A stretch of 64,000 nucleotides of DNA from Granulicella sp. S190 (GCF_009766095.1 NZ_LMUD01000014.1:75976-139975); one strand, 5' to 3'. Numbered from the stretch's first letter, positions 44,117 to 53,485 are shown. Notes: generated by a model from the sequence alone, not told the origin. Program-made: numbers and translations.

Positions 44117-45054
44117 GCGAGGCGTCACCTACCCTGCAGACGATGAGCGAATCTGCTAAGGCACCCCTTATGCCGAACTTTGCGCAAAGCACCAGCACTT
44201 TCACGCACACTGTTGATTCGGCGATGCGCGTGCTTGATGCATTCGGCGTCTCGGAATCGCGCGTTACACTGCGAATGGCGGGTCTTGGACGGCCGAGTCT
44301 CGAGATTGTGAGTCAATCGCCACCGCCCGGCTCGCCGCTCATCTCGTCGGTGAGGATCGTTTTATTCATCGCCGGCTTTGGCTTCTTCTCCGCGTTGCCC
44401 CTGCCCATGCGTGAGTCGGGCGGTGAGGCCGAGATGGGCACACGCGAGATCTGCCAAGTCTTTGACGATCCCTTGCAGAAGGCGGCACAGTGGTTCCGTG
44501 CAGGTGCTCCTCTCTTCGCGATCGGGCCGGATAAGCCTGCAGCATGCCGCCGCTGGCTCTCGCTCTTTGGAATTGATCCAACATTGTGGCCCGAGGAACT
44601 GCTCTATCCCCTCGCGCTGCTTGCGCCAACGCTGGTCCGTTTTGCTGGGAGGCAAATCGGTGTAAAGCTCGCCTTTCTCATGCTCTTCGGTCTGCCTGTT
44701 TACGAAATATGCAACACCAGCAATTACAGATCCTTGCCAGCCAACCAGTGTTCGCTCTTTGGTGCGCAGGCGAGTCGGCTTGGTACCGATCTGCTGTTAG
44801 GCGATCGTCAAGCGGATGCGGATGCGATCACGGTCCGACTAGGGCCAGTCACACTTGTAACTTACGAGTCTTTTCAGACCCCTGACGGCAGGCGACTTTT
44901 AGAACTGGCAACCGATCTTTGCCTGAGTGCCTATCAACAACACCAGATTGGCTGGCTCGTCGAGAATGAGTCTGAAGTGCCTCGCCTTGGTGTCGCTGCC
45001 AGTAACAGCCGTATCGGTCTCAATTTTCACCTGGGCAGAGGAGCTTCAGTATGA
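44107..45054 (+). CDS. tssG: TssG (ImpH)-like baseplate protein
   Basis: A 315-residue protein between TssF and TssK, the usual TssG position. The middle has FGLPVYEICNTS and the C-terminal end resembles TssG proteins, which close with a PRLG-x-SRIGLNFHLGRG-like strand. The N-terminal 60 residues are poorly conserved and the start could be internal. The TssK ATG overlaps its stop (ATGA). Support is mostly positional. Confidence 0.65.
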   Translation: MVVSEASPTLQTMSESAKAPLMPNFAQSTSTFTHTVDSAMRVLDAFGVSESRVTLRMAGLGRPSLEIVSQSPPPGSPLISSVRIVLFIAGFGFFSALPLPMRESGGEAEMGTREICQVFDDPLQKAAQWFRAGAPLFAIGPDKPAACRRWLSLFGIDPTLWPEELLYPLALLAPTLVRFAGRQIGVKLAFLMLFGLPVYEICNTSNYRSLPANQCSLFGAQASRLGTDLLLGDRQADADAITVRLGPVTLVTYESFQTPDGRRLLELATDLCLSAYQQHQIGWLVENESEVPRLGVAASNSRIGLNFHLGRGASV

Positions 45055-46793
45055 ACCCGCAAGATGTTCGACATAATGCAGTTAATTGGGAATTCGGGAT
45101 GCTAGTCACTCCTGAACACTTCCTTCGGCAGGAGCGCTTCTACGATGCGACGATGCTGTGGATGCTGCGCTATGCACAGCATGATTTCGGGTTGATCGGC
45201 GGTGGCCCGCGGCTGTCGGAAAGTGAGTTCGGCGCGGTACGCCACGATCCGATAGTCACCCTCTTTGAAGATGAGCACACGCTTAGCATCACCATCACTC
45301 AATGCCGCGGGCTGACACAGGGTGGCACTCCAGTAGAGATCTCCCCCGACTTACCCCTCCACCGCAACTTCAAGAAGGCCGAATTGGAAGGTCTGCAGGA
45401 GGCGCGCATCTACGTGATAGCCGCGCCGCACCACTACACGGTGCTCGATGGTTCAGTGGATAAGCATAACCCTCAGATGCAGACAGAGCGTGTCCGCACC
45501 TGTCAGCTTAGCCTGCGGCCGTATGGAGAAGAGGCACAGCAGGCGATTGCAGTAGCCAAGCTGCGCCGGTCCCAGCGGGGCATCGCCTTCGAACTGGATC
45601 CTGCATTTATCCCGCCCTGTACCAATCTCACGGCCTTCAGCGAGCTGTCGGTGGCATGGCGTCGGATCGTCGAGCAACTCTCGTATCTGTCAGCACGCTT
45701 CGTTGAACTGCATCGCGCCATGCAGGAGTACATTGAACTCGCCCGCGAGCGTGGGATCGATGGTGCCATCGATCTAGACACGCTAGAGTTTGTCAAACGA
45801 GTCATCCCCGCGCTCGAGTCCTGCTTGTACGACTGCCTGAATCCTGTGCAGGTCCCGGCGCATTTCTTTGGTAGTATTCGCAAGTTTTTACAGGGGGCGG
45901 CTGTAAGTCTCGATCTGAATCCGCCGGTGCAGCAGTACTTTGATGCGCTGAAGAACGCGGGCGAGACGGAGTTTGTGCCGTTGGTCGAACAGCAGAAGCA
46001 GTTACTGAAAAGCTCGCGTCGCTGGAGAACTGAAGATGACCTCGGCGAAGAGGTACTCTTTATACAAAATTCGCTTCGCAGCCTGCAGACCCTTGAGCGC
46101 GCGCTGGAGGGCAAGTACATTGATTTTCGTGTTAGTTGCACGTTAGACACCATGAACTTTATCTTCGACCGCGGTGGGAGCGCCCTATACAAGCTCGCAG
46201 CGAAGCCGTCGCGCCTGCAGGGATTCGGCGACCAGATGACGTTCTACTTCGCCAACGTACGCCTTGAAGGTCGGGAGAAATACCGAATCATTCTCACCGC
46301 AGAGATGGAGCATGAGTATGCTGCGGACCTTCAAGTGCCCGTCGAGGTTCGTATCAATGAGGGCAGCGGCGCGCGACGGCCGCCGCTTCACGGGGTTGCA
46401 CAGGCGCACTTCGGCGGACAGAGAAATGTGGAGTTCGACTTCGACGCGCCGGACATCGCGACGGTGACGGATCTGCGTGTTACCGTACCTGCACACTTCA
46501 GCGTGCGCATGGTACTGCTGTTCATTCGGCATCGCTTTTACGCGCAGGACATGCAGCATGGAAGCGAATCGCACGATCCGGAACGTAGACCGGCGCAGGC
46601 ATCCGCTGCAGAGGAAATAGTCGAACCCGTGTCGACCGCGAAGGAGTCGGGTCAGCCAGCGTTCCGTCCTCCACTCCAGCCACAGGTCACGGGGCAACGC
46701 GGTTCATGGTCCTCGCGGCCGGACCACTCGACCCCGGAACCGAAGCAGGCGGATGAGCCTGTTGCTCCACCACGTAGAAGGCGTCTGGAATAA
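45051..46793 (+). CDS. tssK: TssK (ImpJ/VasE) baseplate-anchoring protein
   Basis: A 580-residue protein. The first 30 residues contain VNWEFGMLVTPEHFLRQERF, the signature of TssK. Later segments match too (KAELEGLQEARIYVIAAPHHY; FFGSIRKFL). TssK normally links the baseplate to the TssL/TssM membrane complex, none of which is encoded here. The protein is longer than usual (about 445) because of a Pro/Arg/Ser-rich, probably disordered tail (about 500-580), which could be the attachment for other partners. Confidence 0.87.
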   Translation: MNPQDVRHNAVNWEFGMLVTPEHFLRQERFYDATMLWMLRYAQHDFGLIGGGPRLSESEFGAVRHDPIVTLFEDEHTLSITITQCRGLTQGGTPVEISPDLPLHRNFKKAELEGLQEARIYVIAAPHHYTVLDGSVDKHNPQMQTERVRTCQLSLRPYGEEAQQAIAVAKLRRSQRGIAFELDPAFIPPCTNLTAFSELSVAWRRIVEQLSYLSARFVELHRAMQEYIELARERGIDGAIDLDTLEFVKRVIPALESCLYDCLNPVQVPAHFFGSIRKFLQGAAVSLDLNPPVQQYFDALKNAGETEFVPLVEQQKQLLKSSRRWRTEDDLGEEVLFIQNSLRSLQTLERALEGKYIDFRVSCTLDTMNFIFDRGGSALYKLAAKPSRLQGFGDQMTFYFANVRLEGREKYRIILTAEMEHEYAADLQVPVEVRINEGSGARRPPLHGVAQAHFGGQRNVEFDFDAPDIATVTDLRVTVPAHFSVRMVLLFIRHRFYAQDMQHGSESHDPERRPAQASAAEEIVEPVSTAKESGQPAFRPPLQPQVTGQRGSWSSRPDHSTPEPKQADEPVAPPRRRRLE

Positions 46794-46807
46794 AGGATCG
46801 AAGATAC

Positions 46808-49441
46808 ATGGCCATGCAACTCGACAAACTTTCACCGGATCTGGAAACCTCGATCGATCATGCTCGTCTGCTCGCAGAGGAGCGCAAGCAAGCGAGCATC
46901 TCGCCCGAGCATCTTCTCTTCGTGCTGCTCGACGGAGAGACAGCAGAGGCAGCATACCTGACCCGTACTGGTGCTGCGCTCAGCCCATTGCTTTCCATGT
47001 TGGTGGAGCGCATAAACCGGTTGCCGCGTACCGGATTCGAAACAGGTCGTAGACCTATTGCATCGAAGACGCTGCGGGAGCTCATCGAACATTCGTTTAC
47101 TGAGATGGAAGCACGCGGAGCGGAGACAGCAGAGCCGCTCGACTTCATGCAAGCTCTTGTTGCTCGCGGCGAGCGAGACTTGGTCGCCGGGCTGCGCATA
47201 GCGGGCATTACGCGTGAGACACTCGCCTCTTCGCAGGGGAGGGTTGAGGCAACACGCGGAGCTTTAGCCGACTGCGTATTAGACAGCTCCGCAAGCGCAA
47301 CTGCAGCAAAGCCAACTCCTGCTGGCAAGGTGCTGGCGCAGTATTCCCGGGATCTGACAGCGATGGCCCGCGCCGGCGAGTTAATGCCGGTGGTGGGTCG
47401 TGATGAGGAGATTCGCCGCGTGGTGCAGACGCTGCTCCGCAAGACCAAGAGTAATCCGGTATGCGTGGGCGATCCTGGCACCGGTAAGACTTCGATCGCC
47501 GAGGGTCTGGCATTACGCATTGCGGCAGGCGATGTTCCTGAGTCACTCAAAGCCTGTAGCGTTCTAGCGCTTGATCTGGCTGCGCTGATTGCGGGGTCCA
47601 AGTACCGGGGCGAGTTTGAGGAACGGCTCAAGGCTGTGATCGACGAGTGCCGCAGACGCCGCGGCGAAATCATTCTCTTTCTTGATGAACTGCACACCCT
47701 GGTTGGTGCGGGTGGGAATGAAGGGGGCATGGACGCCGCGAATATACTGAAGCCCGCCCTGGCACGCGGTGAGTTGCGCTGCATCGGTGCCACGACGTTC
47801 GATGAATACCGCGAACGCATTGAGAAAGATGGGGCGCTGGCCAGACGGTTCGACATTGTGGTCGTGAAGGAGCCGACAGATGAAGCCATGCTCGTCATCC
47901 TGCGCGGTGTCCGGCCGCGCTATGAGGCGTATCACGGCGTTCGAATAGCAGATGAAGCGCTGCACGCGGCGGTAAAGCTCTCAAGGCGGTACATGCCTTC
48001 ACGATTCCTGCCCGATAAAGCGATCGACATTATCGATGAAGCATCGGCAAGAATCCGTATGCAGAAAGAATCGAAACCGAAGCAGCTCGATAAACTGGAA
48101 CGAAGCCTTGTGGACAGAGCGTTGCTGCTTGAGAGCACACCACCCGCTGCGAAGCAGCGTCCGGCTTTAGCCGAAGAGGTTGCCGGTCTGCAAATGCAGG
48201 TCGCAGAACTAAACGCTACGTGGGCCTCACAGAGCCAAGCTTCTATACAGTTGCAGGCCACCCGGAAAGCGATCGACGAACAGACCGCAAGGCTGGCAGC
48301 TGCGCAGGGGGAAGGCGATATGGCGCGTGCTGCGGAGATTCGTTATGGCGTGCTGCAGCATCTTGAGACACAGCGTCTTGATCTGGAGCAGCAATTAGCC
48401 GAGGCCGCGCGCAACCATCCTTTGATCTCTGAGGAAGTGCTTGCTGAGCATATTGCTGAAGTCATCGCGGATCGGGTGGGCATACCGATTCATCGCCTCA
48501 TGGAAAGCGAACGTGAGCGCCTCATGCAATTAGAGGAGCGACTCTCAAGGCGCATCTTCGGTCAGCCCGAGGCGGTCCTCGCAGTAGCGGATGCAGTGCG
48601 TCGTATGCGCGCCGATCTACAGTCCAAGCGAAAGCCAAGCTCGTTTCTGTTTGTTGGACCGACCGGGACTGGCAAGACGGAGCTTGTCAAAGTACTCGCT
48701 GATGCTCTCTTCGATGACGAGACGGCGTTGATTCGCATTGACATGGGCGAGTACAAAGAGCGTGGCTCGGTAAGCGGGCTAATTGGTTCCCGCGCCGGGC
48801 TTATTGGCTCCGACGAAGGTGGCTATCTTACCGAGCGCGTGCGTCGCAGCCCATACTCCATCGTGCTCTTTGATGAAGTAGAGAAGGCACATCCCGAAGT
48901 GTTGGACCTGCTACTCAGCGTACTCGATGAAGGACGATTAACCGATGCGAAGGGCCGGTTGTGTGACTTCTCGAATTCGATCATTATCTTCACTTCCAAT
49001 CTCGGAGCACGTGAAGCGATGGCAGCTAGCGAAGATGCAGCAACACGTCGGACGGTAATTCTCGAGATGGTGCGCTCCGCGCTGCGGCCTGAGTTTCACA
49101 ACCGGATCTCGCAGGTAGTCCCGTTTGATGCGCTTAATGAGGCTGAGTTGAACCGTATCGTAGGTGAATCCTTCGAGAGGCTTGGCAAGAAGCTTGCCGA
49201 AGATCGCGAGATCGAACTGACTGTGAGCGATGAAGCGCTGCAGTATGTGTCCATTCTCTCGTTCGATCCCGAATATGGCGCCAGACCTGTAGAACGCACC
49301 ATGCAGCAGGTCGTTGTCTCTCCGCTCGCGGCAGCTTTAATCGCAGGAGATATTGAACAGGGACAGAAGCTGCTTATCCATTACACAGAAGAAGCAGGGC
49401 TCACGTTTGATGTCTCCCAAGTCGTTCTCGCAAGTCTGTAA
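46808..49441 (+). CDS. clpV: ClpV (TssH) AAA+ sheath-recycling ATPase
   Basis: An 877-residue double-ring AAA+ ATPase. It has a Clp-N domain (1-150), first Walker A GDPGTGKTS with Walker B IILFLDELHTLVG, a middle coiled-coil (about 430-560), second Walker A GPTGTGKTE with SIVLFDEVEKAHPEVLDLLL, and a C-terminal D2-small domain. It is ClpB-like overall, but its place after TssK indicates ClpV, which disassembles contracted sheaths. Good AAGGA before ATG 46808. Confidence 0.88.
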   Translation: MAMQLDKLSPDLETSIDHARLLAEERKQASISPEHLLFVLLDGETAEAAYLTRTGAALSPLLSMLVERINRLPRTGFETGRRPIASKTLRELIEHSFTEMEARGAETAEPLDFMQALVARGERDLVAGLRIAGITRETLASSQGRVEATRGALADCVLDSSASATAAKPTPAGKVLAQYSRDLTAMARAGELMPVVGRDEEIRRVVQTLLRKTKSNPVCVGDPGTGKTSIAEGLALRIAAGDVPESLKACSVLALDLAALIAGSKYRGEFEERLKAVIDECRRRRGEIILFLDELHTLVGAGGNEGGMDAANILKPALARGELRCIGATTFDEYRERIEKDGALARRFDIVVVKEPTDEAMLVILRGVRPRYEAYHGVRIADEALHAAVKLSRRYMPSRFLPDKAIDIIDEASARIRMQKESKPKQLDKLERSLVDRALLLESTPPAAKQRPALAEEVAGLQMQVAELNATWASQSQASIQLQATRKAIDEQTARLAAAQGEGDMARAAEIRYGVLQHLETQRLDLEQQLAEAARNHPLISEEVLAEHIAEVIADRVGIPIHRLMESERERLMQLEERLSRRIFGQPEAVLAVADAVRRMRADLQSKRKPSSFLFVGPTGTGKTELVKVLADALFDDETALIRIDMGEYKERGSVSGLIGSRAGLIGSDEGGYLTERVRRSPYSIVLFDEVEKAHPEVLDLLLSVLDEGRLTDAKGRLCDFSNSIIIFTSNLGAREAMAASEDAATRRTVILEMVRSALRPEFHNRISQVVPFDALNEAELNRIVGESFERLGKKLAEDREIELTVSDEALQYVSILSFDPEYGARPVERTMQQVVVSPLAAALIAGDIEQGQKLLIHYTEEAGLTFDVSQVVLASL

Positions 49442-51581
49442 ACGTTCATTGTGTGCTGCCGTGTCTCTCTCGTTGGCGGCAGCTTCCCTGTCATTTGCAT
49501 TCGGGGGGCCTTCTACTTCGAGCAATGCAAGTGAGGGATGGATCCAACTTTTTGACGGGAGCTCTCGTTTCGGCTGGACGCAAGAGGGAGGCAACTGGCA
49601 AATCGCAAATGGGGCGCTTATCTCAGATGCTGTACTGGATTCGCGCCTGCGCATGGATGCTGCTTTTTCTGATTTCGATCTCAAAATGGAAGCACGGGTG
49701 GTCGGAGGCCCGGCAACCCTGCTGCTACGAGCGGATCCACAAAGCGAGCCGTCCCAGCCCGGCTACGGCCTGTCACTCGCCGACGGCACACTTGATGGCG
49801 TGAATGGCGCCGGGGCAAGAGGCTCTGGTGCGAACCTAGCTGCCGGGGTGTGGCACACTTACGAGGTGCGCGCTGACGGAGCCCATCTCATCGCCAGCGT
49901 CGACGGAAATGTAACGGCTGACTGGACAAACAAGAAAAACCGCGTAGGCTACTTCGAACTTGACGCTCCGCATGGAACCCGTCTTGAGTTGCGCTCCGCT
50001 ACGCTTAAGCCGCTTGACCTCCACCGTGTGTACAACGGCAGCAATCTTGATGGCTGGCGTGCGGTCGCGCGCCCTGCCCCGGAAAGCAAGCCCAAACTCA
50101 AGCTTCCGATCCCGGGCCTATCAAGTAAGCCAAATCCTCCAAAGAGCGTGCTCTGGTCGGGAGAGAACTCCATCTCCGGAGCAGGGGGTGAGGGGCAGCT
50201 CGAATCTACGCAGACCTATGACGACTTCATCCTGCAGTTCGCCGCGAAGTCCTCACCTGGCAGTAAGGAAGAGCAGGCGGCAAGTGGTTTTTTCTTTCGA
50301 GGGGCAGCAGGGAAGACAGATTCCGGCTATATGGTCAGCACGGAAATGGCTAAAGGGAACGAGCCACAAGACGCAAAGCATTTCGGACTGGGCAGCCTGG
50401 TGCAGCTCGATAAGGCACGGCCTGTCGCGGTTGCAGACGGACAGTATTTCAATGGAACAATCGATGTCCGCAATCATCGTCTCTGTATCTGGATTAACGG
50501 TAAGTTAGTCACGGATTATTACGACTCGCGACCAGATGGCGTCTACCAGTCTGCGGCAGGTACATTCGGGTTCCGCATATTGAATGAACACGCCACGCTG
50601 AATGTGCGTGAAGTCGAGGCACTCGCTCTGCCCAAGGGGCCCGAGCCACCGCCGCCACTCACTCCAGTCCCTGCGCCCACTGCAGCGGCAACTACTGCAG
50701 CAACTTCCGCCATCGCACCAGTCCCCCCGATGGGGCCTCCTGCCATGCCCGGGCAATCGCCTGAGGAGAAGGCTCGAGAGATTCAGGTGCGGACGTTGAC
50801 GACAGAGGCGCTCAATACGTCAAGCCCTGAAGATTCGATTCGGATCAATAAACAGATTCTTGTCCTCGACCCTGCAGACATGCCCGCGCAGGAGCGCCTG
50901 GACAAGGCGCAAGCGGAGGTTGATACTTCAAACGCGCTCAAAGAGCACGGGATTGAATTGCGCCACGCTTCTGCAGCCAAGCTCGAGGAGAATGCGACCC
51001 GTCGCGATGCGCTGCTTCTCGAGACACAGGATGCGTTGCTACGTGGCAATACCAGCCGGGCACGAGACAAGCTCAACGATGCGCAGAGGCTGGGGGCTCG
51101 AGGGCAAGAGGTCGATCACCTGCAATCGATCATCGAGACTCGGACCCGGAATCGCATCATGCTCTGGGTCGGGCTGGGTGGAATCAGCGGTCTCTCAGTC
51201 ATCTTCGCCGGTATCTTCTTCTGGCGGCGAAGACGGCAAGTGATCGTTGCCTACCTTGTAGCGCTCGACGGACCGGAGAAGGGCAAACGCTATCTGTTGA
51301 ATCAGGAAATTACGCACCTCGGCGGTGTTGCCATGGATGGCAGCAAGAAGAACGAGGTAATCGTGCGCGACCCGGATCGACTTGTCTCACGCTTTCATTG
51401 TGAGGTGCATAAGCGTCGGAACGCGTGTTATGTCATTGACTTGGATAGTGCGAATGGAACGTTTCTGAAAAACCAGCGTCTCGCGCCTGGGGTTGCAGCG
51501 CGGTTGCGAGATGGCGACCGCCTAAGCCTGGCGCGTGCTGCTGCGTTCAAGTTACAGTTCGAACGAAGCAGCACGCGCTGA
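49410..51581 (+). CDS. Trans-envelope DUF1080-DUF1080-TM-FHA protein
   Basis: A 723-residue protein with a signal peptide (about 10-31), two LamG-like DUF1080 (3-keto-disaccharide-hydrolase type) domains (about 42-205 and 208-415: GWIQLFDGSSRFGWTQEG; RVYNGSNLDGWRAV), a Pro/Ala linker, a helical TPR-like stretch (about 465-585), one TM helix (about 590-610) and a classical FHA domain at the end (SRFHCEVHKR, DLDSANGTFLKN). N-out/C-in topology puts FHA in the cytoplasm and sugar-binding-type domains in the periplasm. ATG 49410 lies inside clpV (32-nt overlap). The FHA is predicted to bind phosphothreonine written by the kinase at 21610. Confidence 0.85.
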   Translation: MSPKSFSQVCKRSLCAAVSLSLAAASLSFAFGGPSTSSNASEGWIQLFDGSSRFGWTQEGGNWQIANGALISDAVLDSRLRMDAAFSDFDLKMEARVVGGPATLLLRADPQSEPSQPGYGLSLADGTLDGVNGAGARGSGANLAAGVWHTYEVRADGAHLIASVDGNVTADWTNKKNRVGYFELDAPHGTRLELRSATLKPLDLHRVYNGSNLDGWRAVARPAPESKPKLKLPIPGLSSKPNPPKSVLWSGENSISGAGGEGQLESTQTYDDFILQFAAKSSPGSKEEQAASGFFFRGAAGKTDSGYMVSTEMAKGNEPQDAKHFGLGSLVQLDKARPVAVADGQYFNGTIDVRNHRLCIWINGKLVTDYYDSRPDGVYQSAAGTFGFRILNEHATLNVREVEALALPKGPEPPPPLTPVPAPTAAATTAATSAIAPVPPMGPPAMPGQSPEEKAREIQVRTLTTEALNTSSPEDSIRINKQILVLDPADMPAQERLDKAQAEVDTSNALKEHGIELRHASAAKLEENATRRDALLLETQDALLRGNTSRARDKLNDAQRLGARGQEVDHLQSIIETRTRNRIMLWVGLGGISGLSVIFAGIFFWRRRRQVIVAYLVALDGPEKGKRYLLNQEITHLGGVAMDGSKKNEVIVRDPDRLVSRFHCEVHKRRNACYVIDLDSANGTFLKNQRLAPGVAARLRDGDRLSLARAAAFKLQFERSSTR

Positions 51582-51584
51582 GGA

Positions 51585-51613
51585 AGGACTCGCCCGGTTG
51601 ATGTGCGAGTCCT
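51585..51613. terminator. Bidirectional hairpin between convergent genes
   Basis: A perfect 9-bp stem, AGGACTCGC with GCGAGTCCT, and an 11-nt loop in the 43-bp gap between the FHA gene and the AraC gene. No T-tract on either strand, so efficiency is uncertain. Confidence 0.5.
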
Positions 51614-51624
51614 GTAATCTCCTT

Positions 51625-52617
51625 TCAGTGACGGGATCGGTATTCGCGCGGAGATACGCCGACGATTCGCCGGAAGATCCTGGAAAAATGCTGGTGCGTC
51701 CTGAAGCCGGACGAGAGCGCGACATCAAGAAGAGAGCGATTGGATCCGCCAAGCAGAGATTTTGCATGCGTGATACGTGACTCGAGCACAAAATAATGCG
51801 GGGTTCTGCCTGTTGACTTGCGGAAAAGGCTGCAGAAATGCGAGACGCTCAGGCCTACGCACTCAGCCAGATCCTTGAGGGTAATTGCACTGGTCAGGTT
51901 TGAAGACACGAAATCATTGACACGCTTCATCTGGTACGGTGTCATCCCACCTTTGTAGACCTGAACCCGGCGCCGCGCGATTCCCTCATAACTTACAACG
52001 ATGGCAGCCAATGCTTGTTCGATAGCATCGGTGAACAGCGGACCACTCGGATAACCACAGAGCCGCTCATTTTCGAGCGCATACAGCAATGACGAGAGCC
52101 TGCTATCTTTCGCTGCGTCACTCACTGGCACGGATTCTTCTACCGGATGTCCACCCTCAGCGACTGCGTCAATTACTGAGTCCGCCAGTTCCACGCTGAG
52201 TGTGGAGGCAGAGGAGGACCACCTGAATCTCTGTTGGCTGTCACGCTTCTCGATAGTAACTGTTCCTTGTTTCCGAACGATGCACTGAGACTTGCCACAC
52301 TCAAGCTCGCATTCCACCGTGCTGGTCTCTAATGAGAGAGTCATAACCTGGTGGGGGATCACGATGGTCTGCCACGATGTAGAAGGGAAGCTGTGACGCT
52401 CAATCAGCAGTGTGGGGGAAGGTGAAACTAAGCCCTCAGGGATTATGTCGTAAAGAGGCTTACTCTCTCCATCGCGCACCGCCATGATACGGACAGATGC
52501 TTCGGCTTGTGGGTAATGCGAGAGGTGAGTGCCCTGGCTCCCCTCGTTGGTTGTGTTACCAAAGTTACCAAGTCTTGAAGGGCTAGATTTAAATGTCAGC
52601 TGCGTAGATCCGGTCAT
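51625..52617 (-). CDS. AraC-family transcriptional regulator
   Basis: A 330-residue regulator with an unassigned N-terminal half and a C-terminal double HTH (about 232-330): LKDLAECVGLSVSHFCSLF, FRKSTGRTPHYFV, DVALSSGFRTHQHFSRIFRR and the closing VSPREYRSR. It is convergent with the injection locus, so it need not regulate it. Confidence 0.88.
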   Translation of the reverse strand: MTGSTQLTFKSSPSRLGNFGNTTNEGSQGTHLSHYPQAEASVRIMAVRDGESKPLYDIIPEGLVSPSPTLLIERHSFPSTSWQTIVIPHQVMTLSLETSTVECELECGKSQCIVRKQGTVTIEKRDSQQRFRWSSSASTLSVELADSVIDAVAEGGHPVEESVPVSDAAKDSRLSSLLYALENERLCGYPSGPLFTDAIEQALAAIVVSYEGIARRRVQVYKGGMTPYQMKRVNDFVSSNLTSAITLKDLAECVGLSVSHFCSLFRKSTGRTPHYFVLESRITHAKSLLGGSNRSLLDVALSSGFRTHQHFSRIFRRIVGVSPREYRSRH

Positions 52618-53067
52618 GTTTATGCCGTCTTTAATGTTCGCCTAGTGTGATTCATACACAGTGAAAGGACCTCCAGCGGTAAATAAAAGGCCCCAAGACA
52701 GATAAATCTGCAAACGAAAAGGCGCAGGTACACAGTCATTCTTCCAATACCGCGAGATTACAGGGGTTAGACCCATATGAGATCAACAAAGGGTGAATGG
52801 TTGGTAACCATTTAACTCCTCGACACTCAAGGTGGAAAGGTTACCTGCGGGGGGTGATGTAAAAGTGGCGCAAGCACGCCAACTCCAGAACGACGCGGGA
52901 TATTTACACCCGCGCTGTGTCACAACAGAAACGAGATGCCAATGCATAGGTCGTCTAGATGATGCTGCCGGAGAGCCAGAAAACGCCTCAGCACTTTTAG
53001 CACCTATCGTGACAGAGTCCGGCACAGAGGGCTGACAGTTAAACTATTGATATGGATGGGGGGTGTT
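52618..53067. other. Non-coding stretch upstream of the AraC gene
   Basis: No convincing gene. A plus-strand frame (52832-53035) lacks a ribosome site and any known motif. Confidence 0.5.
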
Positions 53068-53117
53068 TGGTGGACCTGATCGGGATCGAACCGATGACCT
53101 CTTCCATGCCATGGAAC
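53068..53117 (-). other. tRNA-Ala(GGC) 3' fragment, probable att site
   Basis: The minus strand carries the anticodon loop (ATGGCAT, anticodon GGC), variable loop AGGTC, a complete T-arm ATCGG-TTCGATC-CCGAT and the acceptor 3' strand CAGGTCC-ACCA. The matching 5' acceptor strand (expected GGACCTG) and a pairing D-arm are absent, so this is not a functional tRNA. Such 3' pieces are left where a tyrosine integrase inserts an island into a tRNA gene. The orientation implies that the island lies to the right (its 5' side). Confidence 0.7.
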
Positions 53118-53193
53118 TGCCGATAAGCTAAGTTATTGACGGATAATCAGTTATAAACCGGAAAAACCGGCAAAACCGGCCTTCTGGGCAGTC

Positions 53194-53215
53194 TTTGACA
53201 CCAATTTGACACCAA
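53194..53215. repeat. Tandem 11-bp direct repeat TTTGACACCAA
   Basis: Two perfect copies, 53194-53204 and 53205-53215, about 75 bp inside the att fragment. Three near copies of AAACCGG at 53155-53180 precede them. They could be integrase arm-type sites. Confidence 0.4.
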
Positions 53216-53397
53216 ATCTCCGGGCCGTTGAGCTGGGTCGTGGCGGGCCAGCTCAACACTGTTTCGACCACCTCGGCAATTGGGCAACGACCTGTTGCGC
53301 AATTACCGAGGGACGGGAGAGGAGGGCATGATGTCCTCCTGTAGACCTCCATTTCCAGGTAGGGCGCCTTCGATCAAGGTTTGCAATATAGCCTTTA

Positions 53398-53485
53398 TGT
53401 GCGTTCAAGGCGCACAATGATGGGATTTTATGAACTTGACATTGGGTTTATGTTTGTATGAATATGTGCGTCATGGACGCACATA
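53398..53485 (+). promoter_or_regulatory. abiE promoter with two inverted-repeat operators
   Basis: IR1 is TGTGCG-N7-CGCACA at 53398-53416. IR2 is a perfect 10-bp palindrome, TATGTGCGTC-ATG-GACGCACATA, at 53463-53485. Between them TTGACA (53436-53441) and, 17 bp on, TGAATA (53459-53464) form a sigma70-type promoter whose -10 overlaps IR2. The antitoxin AbiEi is known in other hosts to repress its own operon by binding two inverted repeats; this layout is the same. Confidence 0.65.

Noticed and set aside
21610..51581. Extracellular contractile system or R-type tailocin
   Set aside because: ClpV, TssK, TssF/TssG-like and Hcp genes fit a type VI system; no tape-measure, lysis or tail-fibre genes were seen.
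52832..53035. Plus-strand ORF of 67 codons upstream of the att fragment
   Set aside because: No ribosome site, no motif, and composition unlike the neighbouring genes.
53068..53131. Intact tRNA-Ala gene
   Set aside because: The 5' acceptor strand and a pairing D-arm are missing; only the anticodon arm, T-arm and 3' acceptor are present.
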